Assembly: GCF_026914265.1 (NCBI RefSeq)
Contig: NC_069136.1
Coordinates: forward strand, 19,089,715 to 19,153,714
From: Mya arenaria
Lineage: Eukaryota > Mollusca > Bivalvia > Myida > Myidae
Length of the DNA stretch: 64,000 bases
Direction: 5' to 3'
Below the pieces are notes generated by a model. That model saw nothing but the letters and a program-made list of their open reading frames with translations, made no database searches and was not told the origin of the DNA. This document shows, one piece after another, positions 12,701-22,784 of the stretch (position 1 is its first letter; every line of letters starts with the position of its first letter). The translations under genes were made by a program, and so were the position numbers.

Positions 12701-13685
12701 TAATATCACGTGATAAAATCGACTAGCCAATCACGCACAAGGAATGAATTCTACCTGGTAGACATGCCCAGTAATCTTTTTAATGGAATAATACGAAATA
12801 ACTGCTAAACTTAAATAAATTGTAAACTATGTGGTACTTCAGTTAGTAAGTTTCAATGCATTGCCAAAGATGTAATTTTTCGACAATTTTCTTTTTTCCC
12901 GCTATTTTATCATACGTGAGGCAGCCCCTTTAAAGCTTTCTTGTTCATTTCTAGGCAAATGTTTAAAGTCCCAATTTAAGTAAAAAATAACGCATTGTTC
13001 CCATCCTGAAAGGCCCCAGAACCATTTCCAAAATGGTATGAAAAAAACACGAGTTCATGCGCTTGATCAAGCCAGTCCCAGCACCATTCCCAAAACGGTA
13101 TGAAAAAAAACGTGGTCATGCGCTTGATCAAGCCAGTCTCAGCACCATTCCGAAAATGGTATGAACAAAAAACACGAGGTCATGTTCTTGATCAAGCCAG
13201 TCACAGTAACCAAAGGATGCGATGCTGGCCCTCAGACGACATAGATTAAAATCCTGGGCCGATATTCATAACCCATCTTTCGTCATTTCTTAACTTATTT
13301 CGATTTCCTCAAAATTCATAGTCAAATTTAATGATTTTGTTTTATTAAATCCATTTATGAAGATACATAAAAAGAGGCAATATGGAATGTAAATCCTTAA
13401 TTTGATGTTTTATGCATAAATGCCTATAAATGAACAAAGGGGCTTTAAAGCTGCACTCTCACAGATTGACCGTTTTGACAGCTTTCTAACATTTTGTCTT
13501 GTAATATCGAAGGGAAACTGTTGTTTTTTCACTGTTCAAAATTCAAAATAAGTTATATCCACACACTTATACAATATTTAAAATTAAAAGAGCAATTGAA
13601 AACGCACACAAAAATACGAAATAATTAGTAAACACTTACCAACAACAGCGCACAGCAGAATGGAAACAACACACAGAGTCCGCAT
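9740..13685 (-). CDS. Secreted two-domain Kazal-like cysteine-rich protein
   Basis: Five minus-strand exons join in phase: 13685-13640, 12042-11940, 10991-10954, 10368-10278 and 9857-9740. They give 131 residues and a stop at 9742-9740. All boundaries have AG/GT, four with GTAAG-type donors. Residues 1-16 (MRTLCVVSILLCAVVV) form a signal peptide. The second domain (Cys65, 69, 77, 88, 92, 107) has exact Kazal spacing: C-x3-C-x7-C-x10-C-x3-C, with CGKNKTWHANEC matching the CGxxxxTYxNxC core. The first domain (Cys22, 25, 38, 45, 49, 61) keeps the KAYTNKC core, but its third cysteine is displaced. The tail is acidic (five Glu in a row) and ends with Cys122 and the final Cys131. Kazal domains inhibit serine proteases outside the cell. 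A role in immunity, shell or mucus is guesswork. Confidence 0.86.
10674..10838. repeat. Tandem duplication (~95 bp), two copies
   Basis: GTTGTCAaGGACtatGTTCAATAAC with CTGAGTGTGTTCATTTAACC occurs at 10674-10741 and again at 10769-10838 with a few substitutions. It lies in the third intron of the Kazal-like gene. Confidence 0.65.
11030..11395 (-). repeat. Short array of degenerate tRNA-like units
   Basis: Four or five units in minus orientation. Each has a B-box-like word (GGTTCGATCC variants; GGGATCGAA on the plus strand at 11062 and 11338) and an upstream A-box-like word within GAGGC..ACACC. The best unit is 11325-11390. Cloverleaf pairing is degenerate, so these are SINE-head-like units and not working tRNA genes. 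The array lies in the second intron of the Kazal-like gene. Confidence 0.55.
12337..12469. mobile_element. MITE, TTAAAGCTGCA family, short copy
   Basis: It has TTAA at both ends (12337-12340 and 12466-12469). The left arm is TTAAAGCTGCACTTTCACAG and the right arm is CTGTGAGAGTGCAGCTTTAA, with GTCAAAACGGTCAAT next to the right arm. At 133 bp it is an internally deleted relative of 7816-8143. Confidence 0.8.
12466..12933. mobile_element. MITE/SINE-like element, TTAAAGGG(A/G)CTG family, abutting the previous one
   Basis: The left end is TTAAAGGGACTGTGTCAC and the reverse complement of the right end is TTAAAGGGGCTGCCTCAC. The length is about 468 bp. It shares the TTAA at 12466-12469 with the neighbouring element. 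The interior, read on the minus strand, contains a tRNA-like stretch: A-box-like AGTGAGTAAGACGCTGG, then B-box-like GGGTTCGAACAC. A fragment of the same family (GGTAAAGGGACACAGTCACAGA) lies at 1935-1960. Confidence 0.65.
13014..13206. repeat. Three tandem copies of a ~63-bp unit
   Basis: Each copy contains CCATT.C.AAA.GGTATGAA, then a run of A, then CATG.(G/T)CTTGATCAAGCCAGTC. The copies begin near 13014, 13078 and 13142. They lie in the first intron of the Kazal-like gene. Confidence 0.75.
13445..13520. mobile_element. MITE fragment, TTAAAGCTGCA family (left end only)
   Basis: TTAAAGCTGCACTCTCACAG followed by ATTGACCGTTTTGACAGC matches the arm of 7816-8143. No matching right arm is found before the exon at 13640. 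Confidence 0.7.
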
Positions 13686-13773
13686 TTTGGCGATGACTTG
13701 CACAGCTGAGAAATTATCGTTACCTTGTGGAGAACTGTTTCCTTATTATTTGGTTTGAGTTTAAGACCCTGGT

Positions 13774-13780
13774 TTATATA
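13774..13780 (-). promoter_or_regulatory. TATA box of the Kazal-like gene
   Basis: Minus-strand TATATAAACC lies about 90 bp upstream of the ATG at 13685-13683. It sits at the beginning of a run without other coding signal, as expected for a core promoter followed by a short 5' UTR. Confidence 0.55.
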
Positions 13781-13983
13781 GGGTAGAGCCAATGTTCTTG
13801 GCTCCCAATAAAATGCCTAGCTACTCATCAAAAGATTATAAAATCATTCAAATTTTGATTGATTACGTGATTTATTCGTCATTCAACATTTTTATGTATT
13901 TTTGAGATTTCGTATAAAATAGTTGCCACACATTCATATGCCTTTCTGTACTTTCAGCGGGTCAATATATTCTCTTATATCTA

Positions 13984-14159
13984 CAGTCAAAAACTCGTTA
14001 TGTCGAAGTCGTTGGGACATCGGGAAGTACTTCGAGATAAGGAAAATGAGATATAACCGAAAAACAAAACGTGTTACACTGAACCCAAAATATTTGAAAG
14101 AAAGTTCGACATAACCGAAACATTAAGATTTCAGAGTTCGACATATCGGGTTTCGACTG
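13984..14159. mobile_element. Small MITE with CAGTCGAAACCCGATATGTCG-type ends
   Basis: The left end is CAGTCAAAAACTCGTTATGTCG. The reverse complement of the right end is CAGTCGAAACCCGATATGTCG. Both are flanked by TA. The length is 176 bp. CAGT-type ends with a TA duplication are typical of Tc1/mariner-pogo-derived MITEs. Confidence 0.78.
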
Positions 14160-14465
14160 TAGTTACATTGTTTTCATTGGTATGATGCTGCTATGAATGA
14201 TTTGTCCTGTCGAGGGTTCGGGGAAGGGTGGGTGAAAACCCTGGGGATTTAGACAAACTTAACATACGCTACGGAGAGAAACTTTATAAGCTATGCTTTC
14301 GTTTCAATCCGATTCAATATATTAATGCAAATACCTAAATTATATTTAACGTGTATTATATGTATATATAGATATGTTAAAACCAACATACGTTGTCTTT
14401 ATCTCATCCCTGTAGAAGAGAATTTTGTCAAAATCCCTGGGGTCGCGGTGTTTCAGGCATCTTAA

Positions 14466-17400
14466 GTGAACTGTCTAAAGACCCCTATATGCCCACTGTC
14501 TAAATACCCCTATATACCCGCTGTCTAAATACCCCTATATACCCGCTGTCTAAAGACCCCTATATACCCACTGTCTAAAGACCCCTATATACCCGCTGTC
14601 TAAATACCCCTATATACCCGCTGTCTAAAGACCCCTATATACCCACTGTCTAAAGACCCCTATATACCCGCTGTCTAAAGACCCCTATATATCCGCTGTC
14701 TAAATACCCCTATATACCCGCTGTCTAAAGACCCCTATATATCCGCTGTCTAAATACCCCTATATGCCCACTGTCTAAATACCCCTATATGCCCACTGTC
14801 TAAATACCCCTATATGCCCACTGTATAAATACCCCTATATATCCGCTGTCTAAAGACCCCTTTATACCCGCTGTCTAAAGACCCCTATATACCCGCTGTC
14901 TAAAGACCCCTATATACCCGCTGTCTAAATACCCCTATATACCCACTGTCTAAAGACCCCTATATACCCGCTGTCTAAATACCCCTATATGCTCGCTGTC
15001 TAAATACCCCTATATGCCCACTGTCTAAATACCCCTATATGCCCACTGTATAAATACCCCTATATGCCCACTGTCTAAATACCCCTATATGCTCGCTGTC
15101 TAAATACCCCTATATGCCCACTGTCTAAATACCCCTATATGCCCACTGTATAAATACCCCTATATGCCCACTGTCTAAATACCCCTATATGCCCACTGTC
15201 TAAATACCCCTATATGCCCACTGTATAAATACCCCTATATGCCCACTGTCTAAATACCCCTATATATCCGCTGTCTAAAGACCCCTATATGCCCACTGTC
15301 TAAATACCCCTATATGCTCGCTGTCTAAATACCCCTATATGCCCACTGTCTAAATACCCCTATATGCTCGCTGTCTAAATACCCCTATATGCCCACTGTC
15401 TAAATACCCCTATATGCCCACTGTATAAATACCCCTATATATCCGCTGTCTAAAGACCCCTTTATACCCGCTGTCTAAATACCCCTATATGCCCACTGTC
15501 TAAATACCCCTATATACCCGCTGTCTAAAGACCCCTATATATCCGCTGTCTAAAGACCCCTTTATACCCGCTGTCTAAAGACCCCTATATACCCGCTGTC
15601 TAAAGACCCCTATATACCCACTGTCTAAAGACCCCTATATACCCACTGTCTAAAGACCCCTATATATCCGCTGTCTAAAGACCCCTTTATACCCGCTGTC
15701 TAAAGACCCCTATATATCCGCTGTCTAAAGACCCCTATATATCCGCTGTCTAAAGACCCCTTTATACCCGCTGTCTAAATACCCCTATATGCCCACTGTC
15801 TAAATACCCCTATATGCCCACTGTATAAATACCCCTATATATCCGCTGTCTAAAGACCCCTATATACCCGCTGTCTAAAGACCCCTATATACCCGCTGTC
15901 TAAAGACCCCTATACATCCGCTGTCTAAAGACCCCTATATACCCACTGTCTAAAGACCCCTATATACCCGCTGTCTAAAGACCCCTTTATACCCGCTGTC
16001 TAAAGACCCCTATATACCCGCTGTCTAAAGACCCCTATATACCCACTGTCTAAAGACCCCTATATACCCACTGTCTAAATACCCCTATATGCCCACTGTA
16101 TAAATACCCCTATATGCCCACTGTCTAAATACCCCTATATGCCCACTGTCTAAATACCCCTATATGCCCACTGTCTAAATACCCCTATATACCCGCTGTC
16201 TAAAGACCCCTATATATCCGCTGTCTAAAGACCCCTTTATACCCACTGTCTAAATACCCCTATATGCCCACTGTCTAAATACCCCTATATGCCCACTGTA
16301 TAAATACCCCTATATATCCGCTGTCTAAAGACCCCTTTATATCCGCTGTCTAAAGACCCCTATATGCCCGCTGTCTAAATACCCCTATATGCCCACTGTC
16401 TAAATACCCCTATATGCCCACTGTATAAATACCCCTATATATCCGCTGTCTAAAGACCCCTTTATACCCACTGTCTAAATACCCCTATATGCCCACTGTC
16501 TAAATACCCCTATATGCCCACTGTCTAAATACCCCTATATGCCCACTGTCTAAAGACCCCTATATATCCGCTGTCTAAAGACCCCTTTATACCCACTGTC
16601 TAAATACCCCTATATGCCCACTGTCTAAATACCCCTATATGCCCACTGTCTAAATACCCCTATATACCCGCTGTCTAAATACCCCTATATGCCCACTGTC
16701 TAAATACCCCTATATGCCCACTGTCTAAATACCCCTATATGCCCACTGTCTAAATACCCCTATATGCCCACTGTCTAAATACCCCTATATGCCCACTGTA
16801 TAAATACCCCTATATGCCCACTGTCTAAATACCCCTATATGCCCACTGTCTAAATACCCCTATATACCCGCTGTCTAAATACCCCTATATATCCGCTGTC
16901 TAAAGACCCCTATATACCCGCTGTCTAAATACCCCTATATGCCCACTGTCTAAATACCCCTATATACCCGCTGTCTAAAGACCCCTATATATCCGCTGTC
17001 TAAATACCCCTATATACCCACTGTCTAAAGACCCCTATATGCCCACTGTCTAAATACCCCTATATGCCCACTGTCTAAATACCCCTATATGCTCGCTGTC
17101 TAAATACCCCTATATACCCACTGTCTAAAGACCCCTATATGCCCACTGTCTAAATACCCCTATATGCCCACTGTATAAATACCCCTATATATCCGCTGTC
17201 TAAAGACCCCTTTATACCCGCTGTCTAAATACCCCTATATGCCCACTGTCTAAATACCCCTATATACCCGCTGTCTAAATACCCCTATATGCTCGCTGTC
17301 TAAAGAACCCTATTTATATCCGCTGTCTAAAGACCCCTATATATCCGCTGTCTAAATACCCCTTTATACCCGCTGTCTAAAGACCCCTTTATACCCACTG

Positions 17401-19455
17401 TCTAAATACCCCTATATGCCCACTGTCTAAATACCCCTATATGCCCACTGTATAAATACCCCTATATGCCCACTGTCTAAATACCCCTATATGCCCACTG
17501 TCTAAATACCCCTATATGCCCACTGTATAAATACCCCTATATACCCGCTGTCTAAATACCCCTATATGCCCACTGTCTAAATACCCCTATATGCCCACTG
17601 TCTAAAGACCCCTATATATCCGCTGTCTAAAGACCCCTTTATACCCACTGTCTAAATACCCCTATATGCCCACTGTCTAAATACCCCTATATGCCCACTG
17701 TATAAATACCCCTATATGCCCACTGTCTAAATACCCCTATATGCCCACTGTCTAAATACCCCTATATGCCCACTGTCTAAATACCCCTATATACCCGCTG
17801 TCTAAATACCCCTATATGCCCACTGTCTAAATACCCCTATATGCCCACTGTCTAAATACCCCTATATGCCCACTGTCTAAATACCCCTATATGCCCACTG
17901 TCTAAATACCCCTATATGCCCACTGTATAAATACCCCTATATGCCCACTGTCTAAATACCCCTATATGCCCACTGTCTAAATACCCCTATATGCCCACTG
18001 TATAAATACCCCTATATGCCCACTGTCTAAATACCCCTATATGCCCACTGTCTAAATACCCCTATATGCCCACTGTCTAAATACCCCTATATATCCGCTG
18101 TCTAAAGACCCCTATATACCCGCTGTCTAAATACCCCTATATGCCCACTGTCTAAATACCCCTATATACCCGCTGTCTAAAGACCCCTATATATCCGCTG
18201 TCTAAATACCCCTATATACCCACTGTCTAAAGACCCCTATATGCCCACTGTCTAAATACCCCTATATGCCCACTGTCTAAATACCCCTATATGCTCGCTG
18301 TCTAAATACCCCTATATACCCACTGTCTAAATACCCCTATATGCCCACTGTCTAAATACCCCTATATACCCGCTGTATAAATACCCCTATATATCCGCTG
18401 TCTAAAGACCCCTTTATACCCGCTGTCTAAATACCCCTATATGCCCACTGTCTAAATACCCCTATATACCCGCTGTCTAAATACCCCTATATGCCCACTG
18501 TCTAAATACCCCTATATGCCCACTGTCTAAATACCCCTATATGCCCACTGTATAAATACCCCTATATATCCGCTGTCTAAAGACCCCTTTATACCCGCTG
18601 TCTAAATACCCCTATATGCCCACTGTCTAAAGACCCCTATATACCCGCTGTCTAAAGACCCCTATATGCCCACTGTCTAAATACCCCTATATGCCCACTG
18701 TATAAATACCCCTATATATCCGCTGTCTAAAGACCCCTTTATACCCGCTGTCTAAATACCCCTATATGCCCACTGTCTAAATACCCCTATATACCCGCTG
18801 TCTAAATACCCCTATATGCTCGCTGTCTAAAGAACCCTATTTATATCCGCTGTCTAAAGACCCCTATATATCCGCTGTCTAAATACCCCTTTATACCCGC
18901 TGTCTAAAGACCCCTATACATCCGCTGTCTAAAGACCCCTATATACCCGCTGTCTAAAGACCCCTATATGCTCGCTGTCTAAAGACCCCTATACATCCGC
19001 TGTCTAAAGACCCCTATATACCCACTGTCTAAAGACCCCTATATGCTCGCTGTCTAAAGACCCCTATATACCCGCTGTCTAAAGACCCCTATACATCCGC
19101 TGTCTAAAGACTCCTATAAACCCGCTGTCTAAAGACCCCTATATATCCGCTGTCTAAATACCCCTTTATACCCGCTGTCTAAAGACCCCTATATATCCGC
19201 TGTCTAAAGACCCCTATATATCCGCTGTCTAAATACCCCTTTATACCCGCTGTCTAAAGACCCCTATATATCCGCTGTCTAAAGACTCCTATAAACCCGC
19301 TGTCTAAAGGCTCCTATATACCCGTTGTCTAAATACCCCTATATGCACACTGTCTAAAGACACATTTATGCCCGCTGTCAAAAGACCCCTATATGCCCGT
19401 TGTCTAAAGACCCATACATATAACCGCTGTATAAATACCCATATATGCCCGCTGT
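14466..19455. repeat. Satellite/minisatellite, 25-bp unit, about 200 copies
   Basis: The unit is CTGTCTAAA(T/G)ACCCCTATAT followed by a five-base variable end (GCCCA, ACCCG, ACCCA, ATCCG or GCTCG). The T/G position is partly correlated with the end. A rarer form has CTGTATAAAT; another has CCTTTAT. A single 27-bp variant (AAAGAACCCTATTTATATCC) occurs at about 17303 and again at about 18830. Together with matching unit order upstream, this shows higher-order duplications of about 1.2 and 1.53 kb. The array decays at its right end (19290-19455). No gene is contained. Confidence 0.97.
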
Positions 19456-20499
19456 CCCCGTGGTAGGGCAAATCATTGAAAGGTGCATGACAAAATGATA
19501 TCTATTTTAAAACTTTGCCATTTTTGACACGGATTTTGTAACCCTTGCTTGTGTTAACACTGAATCGAACCGTGGTCTCCTACCGCCCTTCTTATATTAA
19601 ACTGATTGATATTTATGATGACTTATGAATATTGAAATGAGTTAACCTTGTTTCAATGGGACACTTTCACCACTTTTGATTTGTCTTTTAAGCACAGAAG
19701 TACCAATTAAAAACAAAAAATAACACACATTTTCTAACCCTTTCAATGATCTGCCAAAACATCTCTAAAAGTAGAGCAAAAAGGAATGATCATTAATTCC
19801 ATGTGCTTTCGAATAAAAAAGTAGTGGTATTGTCATGACCTTTGTGTCGGCGTCGGCTTCACTGCCATGCAAAAACTTTGACCTTAAGTCCTTAATTCAA
19901 AGACAAATCAAGATATTCGAATGTAACCTGCAAAAGGAAATGAGCAAATGTGAAGCAAGGCCTTTGTTTCTGGCTTGTTAATTGTAAAGTTATACCCCTT
20001 GTTCGACTGAGAGAGAAACAACAAGACGAGCGTTGGCGCTGTTGTTATCCATCATGATGCATAGTTTTCATGTCCGAACATTAATGATTTATGTATTGAT
20101 TTATAGTTTACACAAAGGGTGCCAAAACATGTCTTCGATGTTGTTCCAGTGTGTGTTTACCACGTGATAAATTACGTCATTAATGCTACGACGGAAGGCA
20201 TCATTTTGCTTTAAATGATGACTTAAAACAAAGATACTATACTGTCCTACGACAGCTCTTGTTTTACTTCGGTCCTGCGTAACCAATCATTATGTGTACC
20301 TAAAGGTGCTTGCGTTCTACGTACAACCCTGTTGACTCCCGAGTTCTCCAGAAAATGCCCCCTGAATAACGCATACCAGAGGGGAAAGGGATCATTCTGG
20401 TATATACCATCTGATACATGTAATTGTCCATATTTTTTATTAAATTTCTTAATGTAGTTTCATTTCCGTTTCAGTTGCGTTGTAAGAATACGACAGGCC
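19456..20499. other. Intergenic with a dispersed-repeat fragment
   Basis: The segment from about 19800 to 20050 ends in AAGTTATACCCCTTGTTCGA and AACAACAAGACGAGCG, similar to the repeat ending at 6953. The rest shows no recognisable gene. A polypyrimidine tract and AG (TTTCATTTCCGTTTCAG, ending at 20474) just before the LRR start codon look like a splice acceptor, so the LRR gene may have a non-coding 5' exon upstream. Confidence 0.5.
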
Positions 20500-21976
20500 A
20501 TGAAGACTCACGTTATACTTAATAGCCAGAGGATGCGCATTGCCATCGTCATTCTGGTGCTGATAGAAATATGCCATGTAATGGCTTTGGGTGCTGATAG
20601 TCTAAAAGACGGGGACCCAGCTACTACAACAAACATGTGCATCATTACCATGGTTACGGCGAAAAGTGACAGTCTCCTTGTTGCAAACTGTTCAGGGGTG
20701 AAAATGGAACAGTTTTATAAACAATTTCAGGATGTGAGGAACGCTGATGTAATAGATCTTAGTTACAGCAGCATTACTGGTGAATTAGATATGTGTCGGA
20801 GTGGTGAATTCCATAAAACTTCCAAGCTCATACTATGTCATAATCGTGTGACAAGTGTTGAAAGCATTTTCGGACATCCGAAAGCAGAAATTAACGTCTG
20901 TTTACCTAATATTCGATTTTTGATACTGAATGATAACAATATTTCAAATTTACAATACAAAGAAAGCAAAAGAGATTTTCACCTCTTAAAAGAACTGATT
21001 TTATCGAAAAATATTTTAACATCTTTGGAACTTTGTAAGGAGACGTCTATACCAGATTTAGCAGTTATGGATATCTCTCGGAATAGCTTAACAAATTTAA
21101 ACACATCTCAATTTTCCAAATGTTCAAGTTTAACTTACCTGAATTTATCGAGAAATGCAATCGCATATATTGAAAGGGACGCCTTTTCAAATCTCCCTTC
21201 TCTGGAAGTTCTGGATCTATCTTTCAACTCGATCAAGTCGTTCTTGCCAGCAATATTCCAAGACCTCTCGTCTCTAACATTTCTTGATATATCTGCAAAT
21301 ATATTGGTAACCCTTCCTGACGCCTTACCGATTTTGGAGTGGTTTGATGTTTCACATAAAATGTGAGTGTGATAACTTCTGGCTGAAAGAACTTATTGAC
21401 ACACGGTCGTATTTGTTGAAAATTGTAAAAGGACTTGATGCTGAAAAGTTTATTCCAAAGTGCAGCTGGCCTGTCTATCTTCAGGGAAATTCTTTTGATG
21501 ATTTGTCGTCAGTGGATTTTTCCTGTGATGAATTATCGAAAGAGGATTATCATGAAACGTTCCAAGACGACTCTGTGAAAGAAACACTACAAATGGTTGC
21601 AGAAGAAATTGGGACCAAGTTTGTTAAACTGAGATGGAAGCAAACGGAATGGACTAAACAGTTGTCGGTGGAAATTACATGCCGCTCGTTCGGCCAAAAG
21701 TCAGATGACAGTTATATCATGGTACCAGTATCTGTACAGGAATACAGAATTAAACACTTAGAGCCGGGCTCACCGTATTTCATTTGTTATAGTGTAGGAA
21801 GCGATTCATTTCGGACAGATAAAGAATGTTTTGAGATTCTTACAGAAAAGGTTGTGCATGAATATCCTAAGGAGCCTGAAGTATATTTTCCGTTAAACGT
21901 GTTTTCGAAATATTTATTCGAAATATTGATTTCTGTAATTGTTGTTTTATTGTCAATATTTGTTTGCTGTTCTTAA
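20500..21976 (+). pseudogene. LRR-FN3 transmembrane protein gene with a one-base frameshift
   Basis: The first frame (20500-21366, 288 residues) has a signal peptide (best from Met12, RIAIVILVLIEICHVMA) and about seven leucine-rich repeats (LxxLxLSxN pattern) from residue 80. It stops just where the LRR C-terminal cap should begin. The second frame continues the protein: CECDNFWLKEL is an LRRCT start, followed by a fibronectin-III-like domain, then a membrane span (LFEILISVIVVLLSIFV) and almost no cytoplasmic tail. The total span of 1,477 bases is one more than a multiple of three, and an AAAA run at 21357-21360 is the likely site. The layout (LRR, LRRCT, FN3, TM, intronless) is that of neuronal or immune LRR adhesion receptors. 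It could be a recent pseudogene, an allele or a sequencing error; everything else is intact. Confidence 0.84.
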
Positions 21977-22139
21977 GGTTCATAAAATACACGAAGAAAC
22001 AATTGTTCTGCTCCTCTCATCATTGACTCCAAATCATTTAATTTTATTTAATATATATCATATTTTTTTTGTATGAAGACCTATTTAATTGAAGCAAACA
22101 TAATGTATACAAATCAAGCTTAATAACATAATCATCGGG

Positions 22140-22330
22140 ATACAGTGGTATAGGTGTCCGCCTCTCACCCAAGAGGTTGGTAGGTGCGATCCCACCAAGG
22201 GTTCTTTCTCAGGACCTCTCAAAAAGCACACGGTATTGATTTCTGCCCAGAAAATGGAATCGAGCGTGATTAATATCAGCTGAAAGTCGACTTTGAATCG
22301 AGCGTGCACATAGCTTACTGTCAAAGCCAG
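22140..22330 (+). mobile_element. tRNA-derived SINE copy
   Basis: The head has an A-box-like CAGTGGTATAGGTGTCCGC, a CTCACCCAAGAGG loop and a B-box-like TAGGTGCGATCCCACC. It is followed by a non-tRNA body that begins TCAGGACCTCTCAAAAAGCA. The same head-body junction occurs inverted at 50610-50660 (TGCTTTTTGAGAGGCCGTGAG), so this is a dispersed family. Confidence 0.65.
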
Positions 22331-22784
22331 TAACCGGTGACTAATCTCACCCTACACGTGCTGGAAATATCTGCAGTAAATGTAACGGCTTAGCATCCCG
22401 GTATCAATACCATGTTCTTTAACCGTGAAATCCACAAATTCAAACTCTTTAATATGATAAGGCGACCCCGACGGCCTAGTAAATACAGCGATAACTTTAC
22501 TAAAAGGGGGAGTAACCGATGTGTAGAGATTGTTAAAAGTGTTGTCTGTTACAAACAAAATCGATTAACCTATTCGTTGAAAAGTAATCAAGTAGACAGA
22601 AACATAGAAATGTCAATTTCATTAAAGAGCATATGAAATAGTACAGAATGGAAATAATATTGAATGACACTGTTGATCCAAAGGATTTAAGGGTAATGAA
22701 ACGTTCTCCATGATTTTGTCTGTATTTAATGAGATTATTACGCTGTACAAGGTGTTTAAATATGAAAGTGCATATATTTACGGA

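Noticed and set aside
14466..19455. Possible CRISPR-like regular array
   Set aside because: Units are contiguous 25-mers with no unique spacers and the DNA is eukaryotic; it is a satellite.
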